64,000 bases of DNA from Mermis nigrescens (lineage: Eukaryota > Nematoda > Enoplea > Mermithida > Mermithidae), in the NCBI GenBank assembly GCA_036768485.1, contig JAVLUZ010000196.1:186001-250000 (forward strand), given 5' to 3'. Position numbers and translations under genes: made by a program. Positions 1 through 11,400 of this stretch are shown here, piece by piece; position 1 is the first letter of the stretch; every line of letters begins with the position of its first letter. A model generated the notes under the pieces. The model was not told where the DNA came from, made no database searches, and saw nothing but the letters and a program-made list of their open reading frames with translations.

Positions 1-324
1 CATTCAATATCATACATTTTTGAGTTTTTGAAAAATGCATAATGTTCTTAATTTTAATTATACAAATGTAAAGTCACTTCTTATCTTCAGGTCGAGTGAA
101 TATCTCCGTGCGACTCAGATTCTTATTTGAGTCATTTGCGAAATTGCTAGTCGTTTATGACTAAATTTACCTGGAATTTAAATAAAGTTTTGGATATATA
201 CAATGAATCTATAATTCAGTAAATCTGATCCAATACATTTATTAAGTATTTATGTATCAAATGGATTATTGAAATTATAATTTATTGAATCTATTCCGTT
301 CCATCATTTTAAGCTAATAATTAG

Positions 325-588
325 CGCTGCTTTGGGCTTCGACTCGTTCTTAGTGATGAGGCACGGAGTGAGATGTGACTTTTCGCTTCCTTTGCCTGCC
401 GTATGCCCGCAGTATGTCGAAGGCGCTAATCTTGGCTGCTATTTTTGCTGTGACGTCACGGCTCCAGGCGATTCTTTGTCGGATCGAACTCTCGATCAGC
501 AGTGCACTGTTTCGAGACCAGGCGCCAGTTTCTTGGCCGCCGGATTGGCCGTTGAACTTATGATTACAACACTACAACATCCTCTTAA
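325..588 (+). CDS. ATG7: ATG7 penultimate exon (catalytic Cys)
   Basis: 264 nt: one leading nt, 87 codons, two trailing nt. The acceptor is AATTAG at 319-324 and the donor GTATGT at 589. It encodes [34 protein letters not shown] and LAVELM. The cysteine after DQQ is the E1 active-site residue of ATG7. Confidence 0.94.
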
Positions 589-3338
589 GTATGTCGTAAA
601 AATGCTGAGAAGCACAGAGCTGTGTTCATTCAAGTAACAATAGGAAGGGGTTCGGGGACCCCCTAAAATTAATTGGCTATCCCCCTGCCCCCACCCCTTT
701 AAAGTCGGCATTCTTACCCCCTCCTGCCCAGGGTTTTTTGTATTCGGCAAAAATTTTCTCGGGGACCATCTTTGTACATGTACAAACGGACCTTCTACAA
801 AAAAACACTGCTCCTGCCTCTTGGGCAAAGACTTGCAGTTTTAACTTATTTTTTAGCGTATTTGCCATTTTGGCTAGAAATAGTAGGCCACTTATGTTCC
901 TTTCTAATTAGTGTATGGCTGTACTGTTTAGGGGCACCTAGATTTAATGATTAAAATATTTAGTGCTGTATTGGGGCCGCTTTTTTTACCGAAGTCGGGG
1001 CCTGAAAACAAATATAATGTGGTCATATGGCATTTCCATGCTGGCATTTTTTATGTAATATGTATGCTCAGCTCTTGTACATTACATGTACATATCATCA
1101 TAATAATGATAAAAATAATAGTAAAACAATACATAATAATGTTAATAATGAAATAATAAATCGAAGTAATTATAATTACAATGCATAGCACCTTTACTCA
1201 AGGTAAGATCATACTCGGGTGGAAAATTTCATCCTTCTCATGGTGAATACTTATGAATTGTTTATGACTGAATTGTAATTTTCTCCACTTATTTTTAAGT
1301 TTTTTAACTAAGCCAGTGAATGCCATTGAAATTAAACCGACTTAATCAACAATCTCCTGAGGGATTACATATAAACAATTTAATTCTATATTAAGATTTT
1401 ATGCAGCAAGATATATAGTGAACTGCTCCTGCGTCTACTACAACTACAACTGGACGTGCACGTGGGGTTTTGAGGAAAAGGCGTATTTCCGGGGGAAAAT
1501 ATAGTAAGATTAAGAAGATTAAGGTCGGAAACGGGAAAAATTCATGGCTTTTTCGCGACAATGATTGAAATCATCAGAAACTGGGAATTAATGCAGCTAT
1601 TACGCTTCTTAAACCTTTCCACACATTTTTAAAATCATTTTAGCTCGAAAAAGCTGTATGATCCCAGACCGTAAATGCTTTGCAAATGCAACTGGGACTA
1701 GAAAGTTATAACACGACACCATTTCACAATGGTTATTGTCAGGTACAAACTTGTTAGCTTCGCTGATTGAACTACGTATGAATTCCATAAGTTGAATTGT
1801 CTCACAAGGAATAAATGCGCTTACTTTGTTGTAAGTAAAAGTGTGACCGATGGAACTATGTGCGTACGTACCTCAATTCCCGTGCATCGCCTGAATGTTG
1901 ATCTTATCTATTTCAATCAGTCAATAAACTGATTTGTATCTAACAAGAATATTAGAACTTTCAGGCCCGATACAGTTCTAATTATTAGTATTAATAATTA
2001 ATACGAACAATGTTCTTATTTTTATTAGTTATTGTCTTGTTATCACTTTTTTTTTGTATTCGGCAAGCTTTTCGGGACTATCTTTGACTTTTCGGGACCG
2101 TCTTTGCACATGTACAAAGATTTTTGGGAAGACAAAAATTGCAAAAAAGGTCTGAAATTCGAAAAAATTTTCGGCGCATCGCGCCGAAATGACTAATTGT
2201 GTGTTCTATATATCTTTAGGATGGCAGAATTTGCATTTAGAATAGAAGAATGTCAAATTTTTCGGCGCTTTGCGCCGTTTTTCGATAATTCTTAGTGATT
2301 TTTGCCCTAAGAGACCCAGAAATTAGCTCAAATACACTACCAAAAGTCGAACAACTGTTTTTACCACACTGAAATCGCTACTGTACCATATTGTAGTACC
2401 CAAAAATTTGTATGTACAGAATGTACAAAGATTTTTGGGAAGACAAAAATTGTAAAAAGGTGTGAAATTGCCTGAAAGAAATGAGTAATTGTTTGTCCTA
2501 CATATCTTTAAAATGACATAATTTGCACTCAGAATGGAAAAAGGTCAAATTTTTCGGCGCGTTTGAGACAATTTTTAGTAATTTTTGGCATCAGAAACCC
2601 ATAAATTAGCTAAAATACACTACCAAAGATCGAAAACCCTGTTTTATCACACTAAAATCGCTACTGTACTATATGATAGTACACAAAAATTTGCATGTAC
2701 AAAATGTACAAATACTTTTGGAACCATCTTTGTACATGTTCAAACGGACCTTGAACAAAAAAAGATATTGCCTGTCATCATAATTATTTTTATTGTTACT
2801 ACTTGTACTGTTACTATTATCACCGTTTCTATAATTATTTTTATTTTTATTATTGATTAATTAATTTACTTATATCATATAATGCTGGACATGCTGATGG
2901 CACTTACATTAGTTTGATTAATTATAATATGTAATTGTTATTATTAAGAATTGTTATTTAATTTTTCTCTGGGTTTTTGCTTTTTCTAGGTCGTCTGCCC
3001 CTGCGTCTTGCATAAGACGTAATGATGTTTTGAGCGAAGCTACGGATGACGCGATTGCGGAAACGTGCTTAGGGTCAGTGCCACATCAGATTCGCGGATT
3101 TTTGTCTCGATTTGAACAAATGACGCCCACCGTGCAGAGTTTTTCTAAATGCGTCTGCTGCAGTCGACACGTGATGAGCGCGTTAGAAGACGACCGGCAG
3201 AAAATGCATTTTTTAAAGTCCGTCTTCAACGACTCGTCATTTTTGGAGCGTTTAAGCGGATTGGATGAATTGAGAAAAGAGGCGGAGTCTGCCGTCGTTT
3301 TGGAATGGAGCGATGATGACAGTATAAAATCGTCGTGA
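325..3338 (+). CDS. ATG7: ATG7, E1-like autophagy enzyme, C-terminal two exons (partial)
   Basis: ATG7 is the cytosolic E1-like enzyme that activates ATG12 and ATG8/LC3 for autophagosome formation. Two exons, join(325..588, 2990..3338), give the C-terminal ~203 residues; earlier exons lie left of the window. Exon 1 holds MRHGV, the first zinc cysteine pair CYFC and the catalytic cysteine in [11 protein letters not shown], then the helix LAVELM. Exon 2 holds [12 protein letters not shown], the second cysteine pair (KCVCCS) and the acidic tail WSDDDS. Exon 1 ends AA|GTATGT and exon 2 begins after TTTTTCTAG, restoring one Lys codon. All key residues seen are intact and there is no frameshift. 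The intron carries repeats. The gene faces SPARC tail to tail. The identity is very secure from the conserved motifs and the correct splice phase. Confidence 0.95.
589..2989 (+). repeat. ATG7 intron made largely of GTACATGTAC-type dispersed repeats
   Basis: No exon is seen here. The stretches 690-960 and 2040-2770 belong to one dispersed family, recognised by a TTTGTATTCGGCAA word, the palindrome TTGTACATGTACAA, and hairpins of the type TTTTCGGCGC-N-GCGCCG. The 2040-2560 and 2570-2770 parts look like tandem diverged copies. A related inverted copy sits at 25810-26360. Short open frames here (332-560 other frames, 772-954, 2585-2860) are chance readings. Confidence 0.6.
2990..3338 (+). CDS. 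ATG7: ATG7 last coding exon
   Basis: 349 nt, one leading nt completing AA|G (Lys), then 115 codons and a TGA stop at 3336-3338. The acceptor has a T-rich tract ending TTTTTCTAG. It encodes [12 protein letters not shown], the zinc-site pair CVCC and a serine/aspartate-rich end ([11 protein letters not shown]), as expected for the ATG7 C-terminus that recruits ATG8 and ATG3. Confidence 0.95.
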
Positions 3339-3569
3339 ATGTTTGAAAAAACGAAGTTGCTTGTATCAATGGCGGATCTAATATTTGACTTGGAGGTCGA
3401 CACTCAATTTTTCCAAAAACAGTCGAAAATAGGTCCGGAATTTTGCCCTTCACCTGCGAAATAGCGTTTGTTCGCCTTTTTGCGTCGTCTACTTTCATTT
3501 AAAATCGTTTTTGGTGCAACATATTTTCGATAAATTTTAAGATTTTTTGACAATTTCGCTCGTAAAATT

Positions 3570-3575
3570 AATAAA
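3570..3575 (+). promoter_or_regulatory. Candidate ATG7 polyadenylation signal
   Basis: AATAAA about 230 nt after the ATG7 stop codon, in the right orientation. It is plausible by position only. Confidence 0.45.
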
Positions 3576-4888
3576 TTACGCTGATTTTAGCGCATGTATG
3601 GCGCGAAGCGCCGGAAAATCGGTGAAGTCAAAACGGAAGAAGCCTTAGAACCTTGAATTACTGCCCGATCTCCTGTATTTATAACATTTGGCGCACAACG
3701 TCCGAAATTTTTAAAAGTCATGCTTGAAGATAGAAGGAAACTATGCTGGAAAAGCTGTTCCTGCTCTTGAAATCGTCTAAAACCCATTCCCCGGGCACAA
3801 ATATAGTTTGTGGACTACCAAGAAAGTGGATAAATATTATTAATACGCAGTATCCGGTACAAAGCGCCGGAAAAATTCGATAAATTATCATATTTGACGG
3901 ACAAAAATCAGTGCAAATTAAATTACATAATATCCTTTCTTCATCTCGCCAATTACTATTGGCCAATGCGGGGCTAAATCCGCCTATGGCTTGTATCACA
4001 TTTCGCGAATTATTTTTCTCGCAATCTTTTTAGTGATGACGGATCGGATTTTTGAATTAATACGATTATTATGTAATGTTTAAACGTGTTACAAAACCTT
4101 TCGCTGCGCAGTAAATAACAAGTCATGTAACTCGATTGAATATGTGTTGCTAATAATAGATTTGTTTTTGCATAAAATTTGTCTGATTTTAACTCGCTTC
4201 CTCATCTAACATGGCACACAAGTGCATCGAAATTACCACTTTCGTCAAGTTTGCAAAACGAGAAAGACGACAAGATGTTTTTGCGAAGAAAAAACTAATT
4301 TTGATTGTTGAAATACTTATTGATTCGTTATAATGGCATCACAATATACGACAATTTACAATGCTGAGAATCTAGCGCAGATAAATGTGTAGATGAATAT
4401 ATGTATTTTTATCTATAAAAATATAGGTAAAAATTCAGCCATAAATGCAGATTATAATTATCGTAAATAATTGGGTGTCTAACATGAGCGTACCAGGGCG
4501 GGGCTTGTCAGATCAGAATTCAGTACATGAGAGAAAGTATAGCTCAGAGTTGCGCGAATGAGTTCTTAGTGCGGTGTCCGCCATGTTAAAGGCGGCTATT
4601 CCTGAAGAGAAGAACCTTGATTGTTTTGATTCTGGTTCCATAAACGGTTGAAAATTCATAAGTCCATGCAATGCCAGTTGCCATGGACGGGTGATTCATA
4701 GGAGTGATCGTCAATGGAACTGGCGTACCTACCTAATACTCATTGTATGCGAAACTGGTTTACCATACCACAAAAAGCATCGCGAGATTTTTGAAGATTC
4801 TAGACCCAATACAAAAAATGGGCGATTTTTTTATGGAAACAAAGGCAAAAGGAAGGCCAGAAATCTAAGAGATATACATATACATAAA
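3576..4888. other. Intergenic, no confident gene
   Basis: Contains GGCGCGAAGCGCC hairpin words near 3600 and otherwise unremarkable AT-rich sequence. The one thing of note is a 23-codon open frame at 4583-4651 with a good start context (GCCATGT) in a locally GC-richer patch (4490-4760). It could be a first exon but has no support beyond that. Confidence 0.4.
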
Positions 4889-5434
4889 TAGTCTGTTCCA
4901 TTTATTCGAGAGCTTTTTAGGAAATTTTTTCAAGGGCTACAGTAAGCGAAAGAGACGATTTACTGTAATTCAGCAGATCAGCTCAGTAAGGGCAAGTGGC
5001 TGGAATCCTTTCATTTTCATGCTCTAATCCGTCCATATAAATTTATTTAGGCATATGATCAGTGCTGGGACATACTGCAGTAAGTGCGCTAAATAAAAAG
5101 TTAACGGTTGAAATCGAGCCCGGGTTGCTTCGACGACAAGCAGACGTTTTACCACTGAGCTATGGAGAAGTTCGCGGAGTTTCTTAACATCTTAATCAAT
5201 TGTGTTTAAAAAGTCAACTTAGGATTAGCTGAATGCGCGATTTTTATCTGTAAGTTGATTGATCTGCTGGAAGACGAAAATAAAGTATGCCGCAAAAAAT
5301 GATATTGAAAAACCCTCCTTTGCTATGTAGCTTTAGTGAGATCTAGCGACCTACAGTAAATGAGAAAGAAGGGGTTACTGTAGCCTCTGAAAACATTTAC
5401 TGAAAAAGCTCTCGGATAAATGAAACAGACTATA
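4889..5434. mobile_element. Foldback element with TAGTCTGTTTCATTTAT ends
   Basis: Left end TAGTCTGTTCCATTTATTC..GAGAGCTTTTT; right end reads AAAAAGCTCTC then GGATAAATGAAACAGACTATA, the inverted counterpart. The inner arms also pair: ACAGTAAGCGAAAGAGACGA on the left against a TTTACTGTAG-type word on the right. No coding capacity. The ends match the larger nested element at 38014-40071. The centre carries a tRNA-like stretch on the minus strand. Confidence 0.6.
5106..5170 (-). other. tRNA-like sequence (degenerate)
   Basis: Reading the minus strand there is an A-box TAGCTCAGTGGT (5151-5162), a perfect 5-bp anticodon stem TGCTT/AAGCA closing a 7-nt loop GTCGTCG, and a B-box-like GGGCTCGATTTC (5110-5121). 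The T stem and acceptor stem do not pair and the D stem is broken. It is therefore a tRNA-derived head (as in SINEs) or a tRNA pseudogene, not a working tRNA. It lies inside the foldback element at 4889-5434. Confidence 0.5.
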
Positions 5435-6533
5435 GATAAGTAGGTTTTAACAATATTTAGGATTTATACAAGTTTTTCAGCCATTTCAACCCTAAGAAAA
5501 GCTCAGACTGACCCCTCTTCAGCAGACCGGCCTTGCTGTGTATCTCATAATAGTCTGACTACAAATTCCTGAGACTTTACCGTAAGGTAATTCCATAGCA
5601 GTATCGTATAATGCACGTTATTCGGCTCGTTGTGTGCTTTGACAACTGTACTGTTAGTCTACACTACTTTTGTACACATTTTAAATTTTTTTTCAAAAAC
5701 CTCAAAGTTAAAAAACGGATTATAGCGAATTCGTTGATGCGAGAGGCGGATACTAAGAAAATGCTCTTTGCTGACTGGCTGAATTGTTAATATTTTCGAA
5801 TCATCATACTGTAAAAAAAGTCAAAAATTTCGAAGCAGACTACATATGATTTAAACCCCTGCAATTCCAGAATTTGGTTGCTACTTGTCCTTACACATGA
5901 AATAGGTACATGCATTGTTACATGTTATTGGGGGTTCAAATCCCCCTCCCACAGAATGGCTACTGACTGGCCTCTGAAAATGGCTGCGACCCCCAAAATG
6001 GCCTTTTTTCATAAATACTGTAAAAAATGTCCCTTTTTAAGCGCTTATAGCTCATTTTTGGCTCAAAAGTCAAATTTTCGGCGCTTCGCGCTATTAGCAA
6101 TTTCTGGGGTGTCGACAGAGTTCTGTGGGGTCAGCAGCCATCTATGCGTCTACGTTAATCTTGCTCTGCATATTACCTACATAGTATGTATCGAATTATT
6201 TTTTTATTTATTATAGCACATACTATATAACATACGGTTTGTCATGTAAACACACGTATTCATAACGAAGTAAATAATACACATTAGGGTAAGGCACACA
6301 AAGCAATCAAAACAGATATTAAAACCAATCCGGCTGTTTTCTAGCACCGTTCCGTTATTTCCTCTGAAAATTGTAAATATGAAAGATCTGGAGGAATGCA
6401 AAATTATTTATCACAGTAAACTCTAACAATAAAATTGTATAAGAGGTTCCCAGAGCCCAATGGAAGTTACAGTAATCTCACGCTTTGTAAACTGCATGAT
6501 AATCGTTTGTCATGTGCTACTGAGTATAAGCAC
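5435..6533. other. Intergenic, repeats only
   Basis: No gene seen. There is a TTTTCGGCGCTTCGCGC hairpin word near 6076 and a tRNA T-arm-like stem-loop (five G, TTCAAAT, five C) at 5930-5946 without a matching A-box. The open frames at 5878-6216 and 6204-6401 lie in this repeat sequence and have no protein features. Confidence 0.4.
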
Positions 6534-6699
6534 CACACATAGGCTAGGGGGTTTGGGGGGAGGGTTTACACCTCCACAAGAGTGAATAAACCTCGCAGAT
6601 TACTGTAGACCTCCCACAATTCTATTTGCAGTAACATTTTTTGGCGATTTGATCCATCCGACCCATTCCCCCAGGAATTCTGGTGCTGCCCGTGTATGA
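6534..6699 (+). mobile_element. MITE-like element, ACATGGGC family, copy 1
   Basis: About 165 bp beginning CACACATAGG and ending GCTGCCCGTGTATG, with the shared interior GATTACTGTAGACC..ATTCTATTT..AACATTTTTTGGCGATTT. Members of the family begin ACATGGGC and end GCCCATGT, a short inverted repeat. Confidence 0.55.
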
Positions 6700-6793
6700 T
6701 AACCACTCGCGATTCTCTCAGTTTCGGAAATTTCAATTAATAAAGGCAGTGGGTACGAGCATCCCTTTTATAACACTCATTGCAAATAATCGT

Positions 6794-8208
6794 CCTGAAA
6801 CGGAAACGGTAGGTAAAATCCGGAAACAGGGACGGAAACGTGTATTATTGTGCACACGGTTCCGTTGTGGGTTTCTCCGCCCTGCGGGCAGTCCAAAGTA
6901 ACCGAGACGGACTTCCCCAAGTAGAGCCCATCAGGGTTAACACCTCCAACCCCGTTTCCAGCTAAATTTTCCCACTGAAGGGGTTTTAGGGGCCCGAAAA
7001 TGGGGTACCCCATTATTCATATGTGGAGCTGACCCCGGTTCCGTCGAAGGTTTCTATGCCCTGTGGTTAGTCTAACACCCGACGGAACCGGGATCAGCTT
7101 CACATATGAATAATAGGGTACCCTTTTTCCGAGCCCCTAAACCCCTATTCAGTAGAAACATCTTGCCGGAAATAGGGTTGGAGTGTTCACCATGATGATA
7201 ATTACTTGGGGAACCCCGGTTCCGGCACTTTGGACTACCCCAGGGCGGAGAAACCCCCGATGGGACCGGGTTCAGCTTCACATATGAATAATGGATACCC
7301 CATTTTCGAGCCCCTTAACCTCCCCCTTCAGTTGGAGAAATTTTGCCGGAAACGGACTTGGGGTGTTTACCCTAATAGACCCTACTTGGGGAACCCCGTT
7401 TCCGACAGTTTGGACTACCCTCAGGGCGGAGAAACCCCGACGAAACCGGGGTCAGCTTCACACATGAATAATGGGGCACCCCGTTTCCAAGCCCCCAATT
7501 CCCTAAAGTTGGAGAAATTTCGCGGAAAACAGAATTGGGGTGTTAACCCTAATTAAGGAAATCCGTTTTTGGCACTTTAAACAACCCCAAGGGTGGAGAA
7601 ACCCCCGGCGGAACTGGAGTCAGCTTCACATTTGAATAATGGGTACCCCGTTTCCGAGCCCCTAAACCCTCCTTCATTGAAAAAAATTTTGCCGGAAACA
7701 GGGTTGGGAGTGTTTACTCTGATGGGCCCTACTTGGGAACCCTGTTTCCGGCACTTTGGACTACCCCCAGGGCGGAAAAACCCCCGACGGAACCTGGGTC
7801 AGCTTCACATATGAAAAATGGGTACCCTATTTCCGAGCCCCTGAGTCCCCTTTAGTGGAAGAAGTTTTGCCGGAAACGGGATTGGGTGAGTTCACTTTGA
7901 TGTACCCTACTTGGGGAACCCCGTTTCCGGCACTTTGGACTACCCTCAGGACGGAAAAACCCCCGTGGGACCGGGGTTAGCTTCACATATGAATAGTGGG
8001 GTACCCCGTTTCCGTACCCCTAAACCCCCTTCAAAGGGAGAAATTTTGTCGGAAACGTGGTTGGGTGTTCACCCTGATAGGAACTACTTGGGGAACCCCG
8101 TTTACGGCACTAAAGACTATCCTTAGGGCGGAGAAACCCCTGACTGAACCGTATGCACAATAATATACGTTGCCGTTTCAGATTTTACCCATCGATTCCG
8201 TTTCCGGA
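6794..8208. mobile_element. Foldback-like element with opposed ~180-bp internal repeats
   Basis: The two ends are inverted copies: left 6794-6868 contains GGTAAAATCCGGAAAC..TGTATTATTGTGCACACGG; right 8140-8208 read backwards contains GGTAAAATCTGAAAC..TATATTATTGTGCATACGG. Between them one ~180-bp unit (anchor AGCTTCACATATGAATAA) occurs at 7095, 7274, 7454, 7622, 7801 and 7979 in one orientation, and once inverted around 7010-7035. The inversion centre is near 7060. All open frames here are proline/glycine-rich readings of the repeat. It lies between SPARC exon 7 and ATG7, about 85 bp from the SPARC exon. The superfamily is not recognised. Confidence 0.65.
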
Positions 8209-8291
8209 TTTTCCCCAAACCCAAGATTGGAGCATGCGAAATGAAGAGGTTTAAAAGAAATCAGATTTGTAGAATGACTGGATAAGCATAC

Positions 8292-8440
8292 CTTCGCGCA
8301 AGCCCAAACATTTTCCCCATTCCTTCAACGAAATCAAATCATTCTTGTCTGTGTCACAAGATTTTAAAAACGGCTTTATGCAAGATTCCATAGGCATCAC
8401 TGGTGCTATAATTGGAATCAATTCGTGATGATTCACTGAT
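8292..8440 (-). CDS. SPARC: SPARC exon 7, EF-hand pair
   Basis: 149 nt: one leading nt, 49 codons, one trailing nt. The acceptor is TGTTTTCCAG. It encodes ELIPIIAPVMPMESC, FLKSCDTDKNDLISLKEW and GKCLGL. The loop DTDKNDLISLKE has acidic/polar ligands at 1, 3, 5, 9 and Glu at 12, a canonical EF-hand. The donor G|GTATGC would lead to a final exon that I did not find; without splicing the frame runs 13 more residues to TAA. Confidence 0.93.
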
Positions 8441-11400
8441 CTGGAAAACATGTAATAAGTAGCGCTTGCAATTTTTTTTGAGCGTTCTATGCCATCAGTA
8501 AGAATCGTATCATAAAAGACAAAAAACAAGAAAAAGAATGTTGATGGAAGTTAAGCACAGTCTGAGATACTTGGGTTGGGATTTGGCACCAGACACGTAC
8601 GTGGGGTTGGGTGTTCTAGGGCCGTATGACAGAAAGCGGAATAAGTTATTCCTGGGATAAGCCCTATTCCTGGAATAGCTATTCTAGTAATAAAACTTAT
8701 TCTCGTGATAGCTATTCCTGGGTTAAGGGACGGAATAAGCTATCCCAGGAATTAGAAAATTTGGTATTACAGAACGCGAAATACGCGAGGAATAGCTATT
8801 CCTGGAATAACTGAATCTATCCCAGGGTTAAGCTATGCATTCCATTAGTTTTGTGTATAGATTGCCCGTCTAACGCATACTGCATACTGCAATCACGTCA
8901 CGTTATTCGTTCGAAATCATAGGACGTAAATACAATGTTGTGTGTAGCGCGCGCGTGTAAGTTGTGCATTGATGCATGGAATTGACTTTAGTTGAGACTT
9001 CTGGATGTTACTAAATAAATTTTTTATAATTTGGTTCAATGAAGGCGCTTGCTTGCTTCTACGGGAAACAAAAATAAAAATAAACCATTCGAGATCAAAA
9101 AATTTATCATAGTTTGCGCATGGAGAACTACTTTTTTGTTTACTCATGGTGAATATTTCTGTCAACTTGTTGATTATACTTACTACTTACTGCATTAATT
9201 TTTCAAATCACTCCACTCGGCGTGTTTAGTAATGCATGATCGAAAAATTTTAAAATCACTTTACCAAGAGTTTAACTAGACGAGCTGCACTCGTGGAGCA
9301 AACGCACTAGAAAAATTTCTGCATCTTTTTGATCGTAAATACAAGCGAGAATAACGATATTGAATTTCTGGATAAAGAGGAATTGATTAACTGTCTTATT
9401 GAAATTTTTCGACACATTTACATCCTTTAAGACCGCGTTAGAAACGATTTTTACTACTATTCCGCTGACTTATACCTGCTCTGACCAGGTATAAAATGGC
9501 GGAATAAAAGCGGCCGTTTTTATTCCCGAGATAACTAATTTCGCCTTCTGTCATACCGCTTATTTTTATTCCGCCGTTTTATCCCGAGGTTAGCGCCCGG
9601 AACGGCGCTATTCCGCGTTCTGTCATACCAACTTTATTCCTGGAATATCACTGTTTATTCCGCTTTCTGTAATACCGAAATATTTTATTCCGCCCTCTTA
9701 TCCCACTGTTTTATCCTGGAATAGCACTATTCCGCGTTCTGTCATACGGCCCCTAGATCATAGATGCACAGCATGGCCGGTCTGTAGGGGTCGAAAATTG
9801 ACCTTTTTTGGGTTGAATCGACCTAAAAAACTGAAAGGGCTAAAATGGCGTCAAAACTACGTTATTAAACATTTTCTGGTCAATTTAAAGCACATTTAGA
9901 GAACATTATCAATTTTCATCCAATTTCGACCCTTCATTTTGCCGCATCGTCCCCAGAAAATTTCCCATTTTTTCCATTCAGGACTTGACTAGACATACAC
10001 GTATAGGGGATCAGGGGTTCCTGACCCCTCCCCCGACTGGAATAATGGAAAATTTTCTCGGTAAAATAAGGCAAAATGAAGGCGTAAACTTCTTCAAAAA
10101 GGCTTTAAATTGACCAGAAACCGTGTAATAACGTTGTTTTAACGCTATTTTTGCGCTTAAATTAATTTTTCAGGTCATTTTGGCCCAAAAAGTCCAATTG
10201 TTGACCTCCTACCCAAACCGGCTGACCCTCTCCCAGATCGGCCTTGATGTGCATATATGGTCCAGCCAGACCCCAAACCCCATGAGCGTATCTGATCTAG
10301 ATCATAGATAGGTGCACAGTATGGCCGATCTGGAGGGGTCAGCCCGTCTGGGGAGATCAGAAATTAAGCTTTTCTGGGCCAAAATGATCTAGAAAACTTA
10401 AACGCTGAAATAGCCTTAAAACTACATTATTACTCAGTGTTGGCCGATTTAATTCGCTCATGAAGGAAATTTCCAATCTTCATCCGTTTTTGGCTCGGCC
10501 TTCATGTTGCCTCATTTTTCCGAAAAAATTCAATTTTTTAATTCTACAGTGTTAAGTCTAGACCCCAAAACCGCCCCTTACGTGCATGTCTGGTCTAAAA
10601 CAGATATGCGCGTGGGGGGTTGAAGAGGGCTAGACCCCTAGAATGAAAAAATGGGAAATGTTCTCGGGAAAATGAGACAAAATGAAGGCACAAAACTGAT
10701 GGAAATTAAAAATTTTCTTAAAAAGTGCTCCAAGTTGACTAGAAACTGTGTAATAAAGTAATCTTAACGTTAATTTAGCGCTTCTACCAGTTTCAAAGGC
10801 CATTTCGGCCTGAAAAAGCTCAGTTTTCGACCCCAGACTGGCTGTCCTCCCATCGGACATACTGCGCATAAATGTTCTAGACCCCCAAGATCGAAAACTC
10901 CCTCAAACTGGCCATACTGTGCATCGACTCTGTGTGAATAATTTTTTGGAGCTCTAATTATATAATCAAACTGTCAACATTCATAATTTATGGTTTCCTA
11001 AGTTATTAAGCTGGGTGTTTCTTGAATGAAAATGCTAATCGGGATCATGGCAACAGCTAAAATAAATTTCCGGTCCACTTGAAAACCAAACAGGCTTATG
11101 TTTGAAGTGTAATTGTGACACGTATGACACACGCATCAAAAAGATAGAGATGGCATGAGATCAGAATACTCATATTCACAAGTTTAGAATGCGATAGGAA
11201 AGGGATCCTGAATCATATTTGAGACAAACTTACAGACAAGTTTTATTGAATAGTTCCAATCCTTTTTAAGCTTAAAACGGGATCATATCGCGATATCTAA
11301 TTCATTTTTTCTTGGACAAGAGGATTCTAAAAATTTTCAAATTCTCAGAAGTATCTCAAATTGACAATTATTCAGTAATGTTGATACAGCGAACATGAGA

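Noticed and set aside
496..828. 110-codon minus-strand open frame
   Set aside because: It is the shadow of the ATG7 exon and flanking repeat.
5930..5957. tRNA T-arm-like stem-loop with five G and five C
   Set aside because: There is no A-box or other tRNA part upstream; treated as a chance hairpin within repeat sequence.
6777..8126. Several proline/glycine-rich open frames
   Set aside because: They follow the ~180-bp repeat in multiple frames and both strands and have no domain features.
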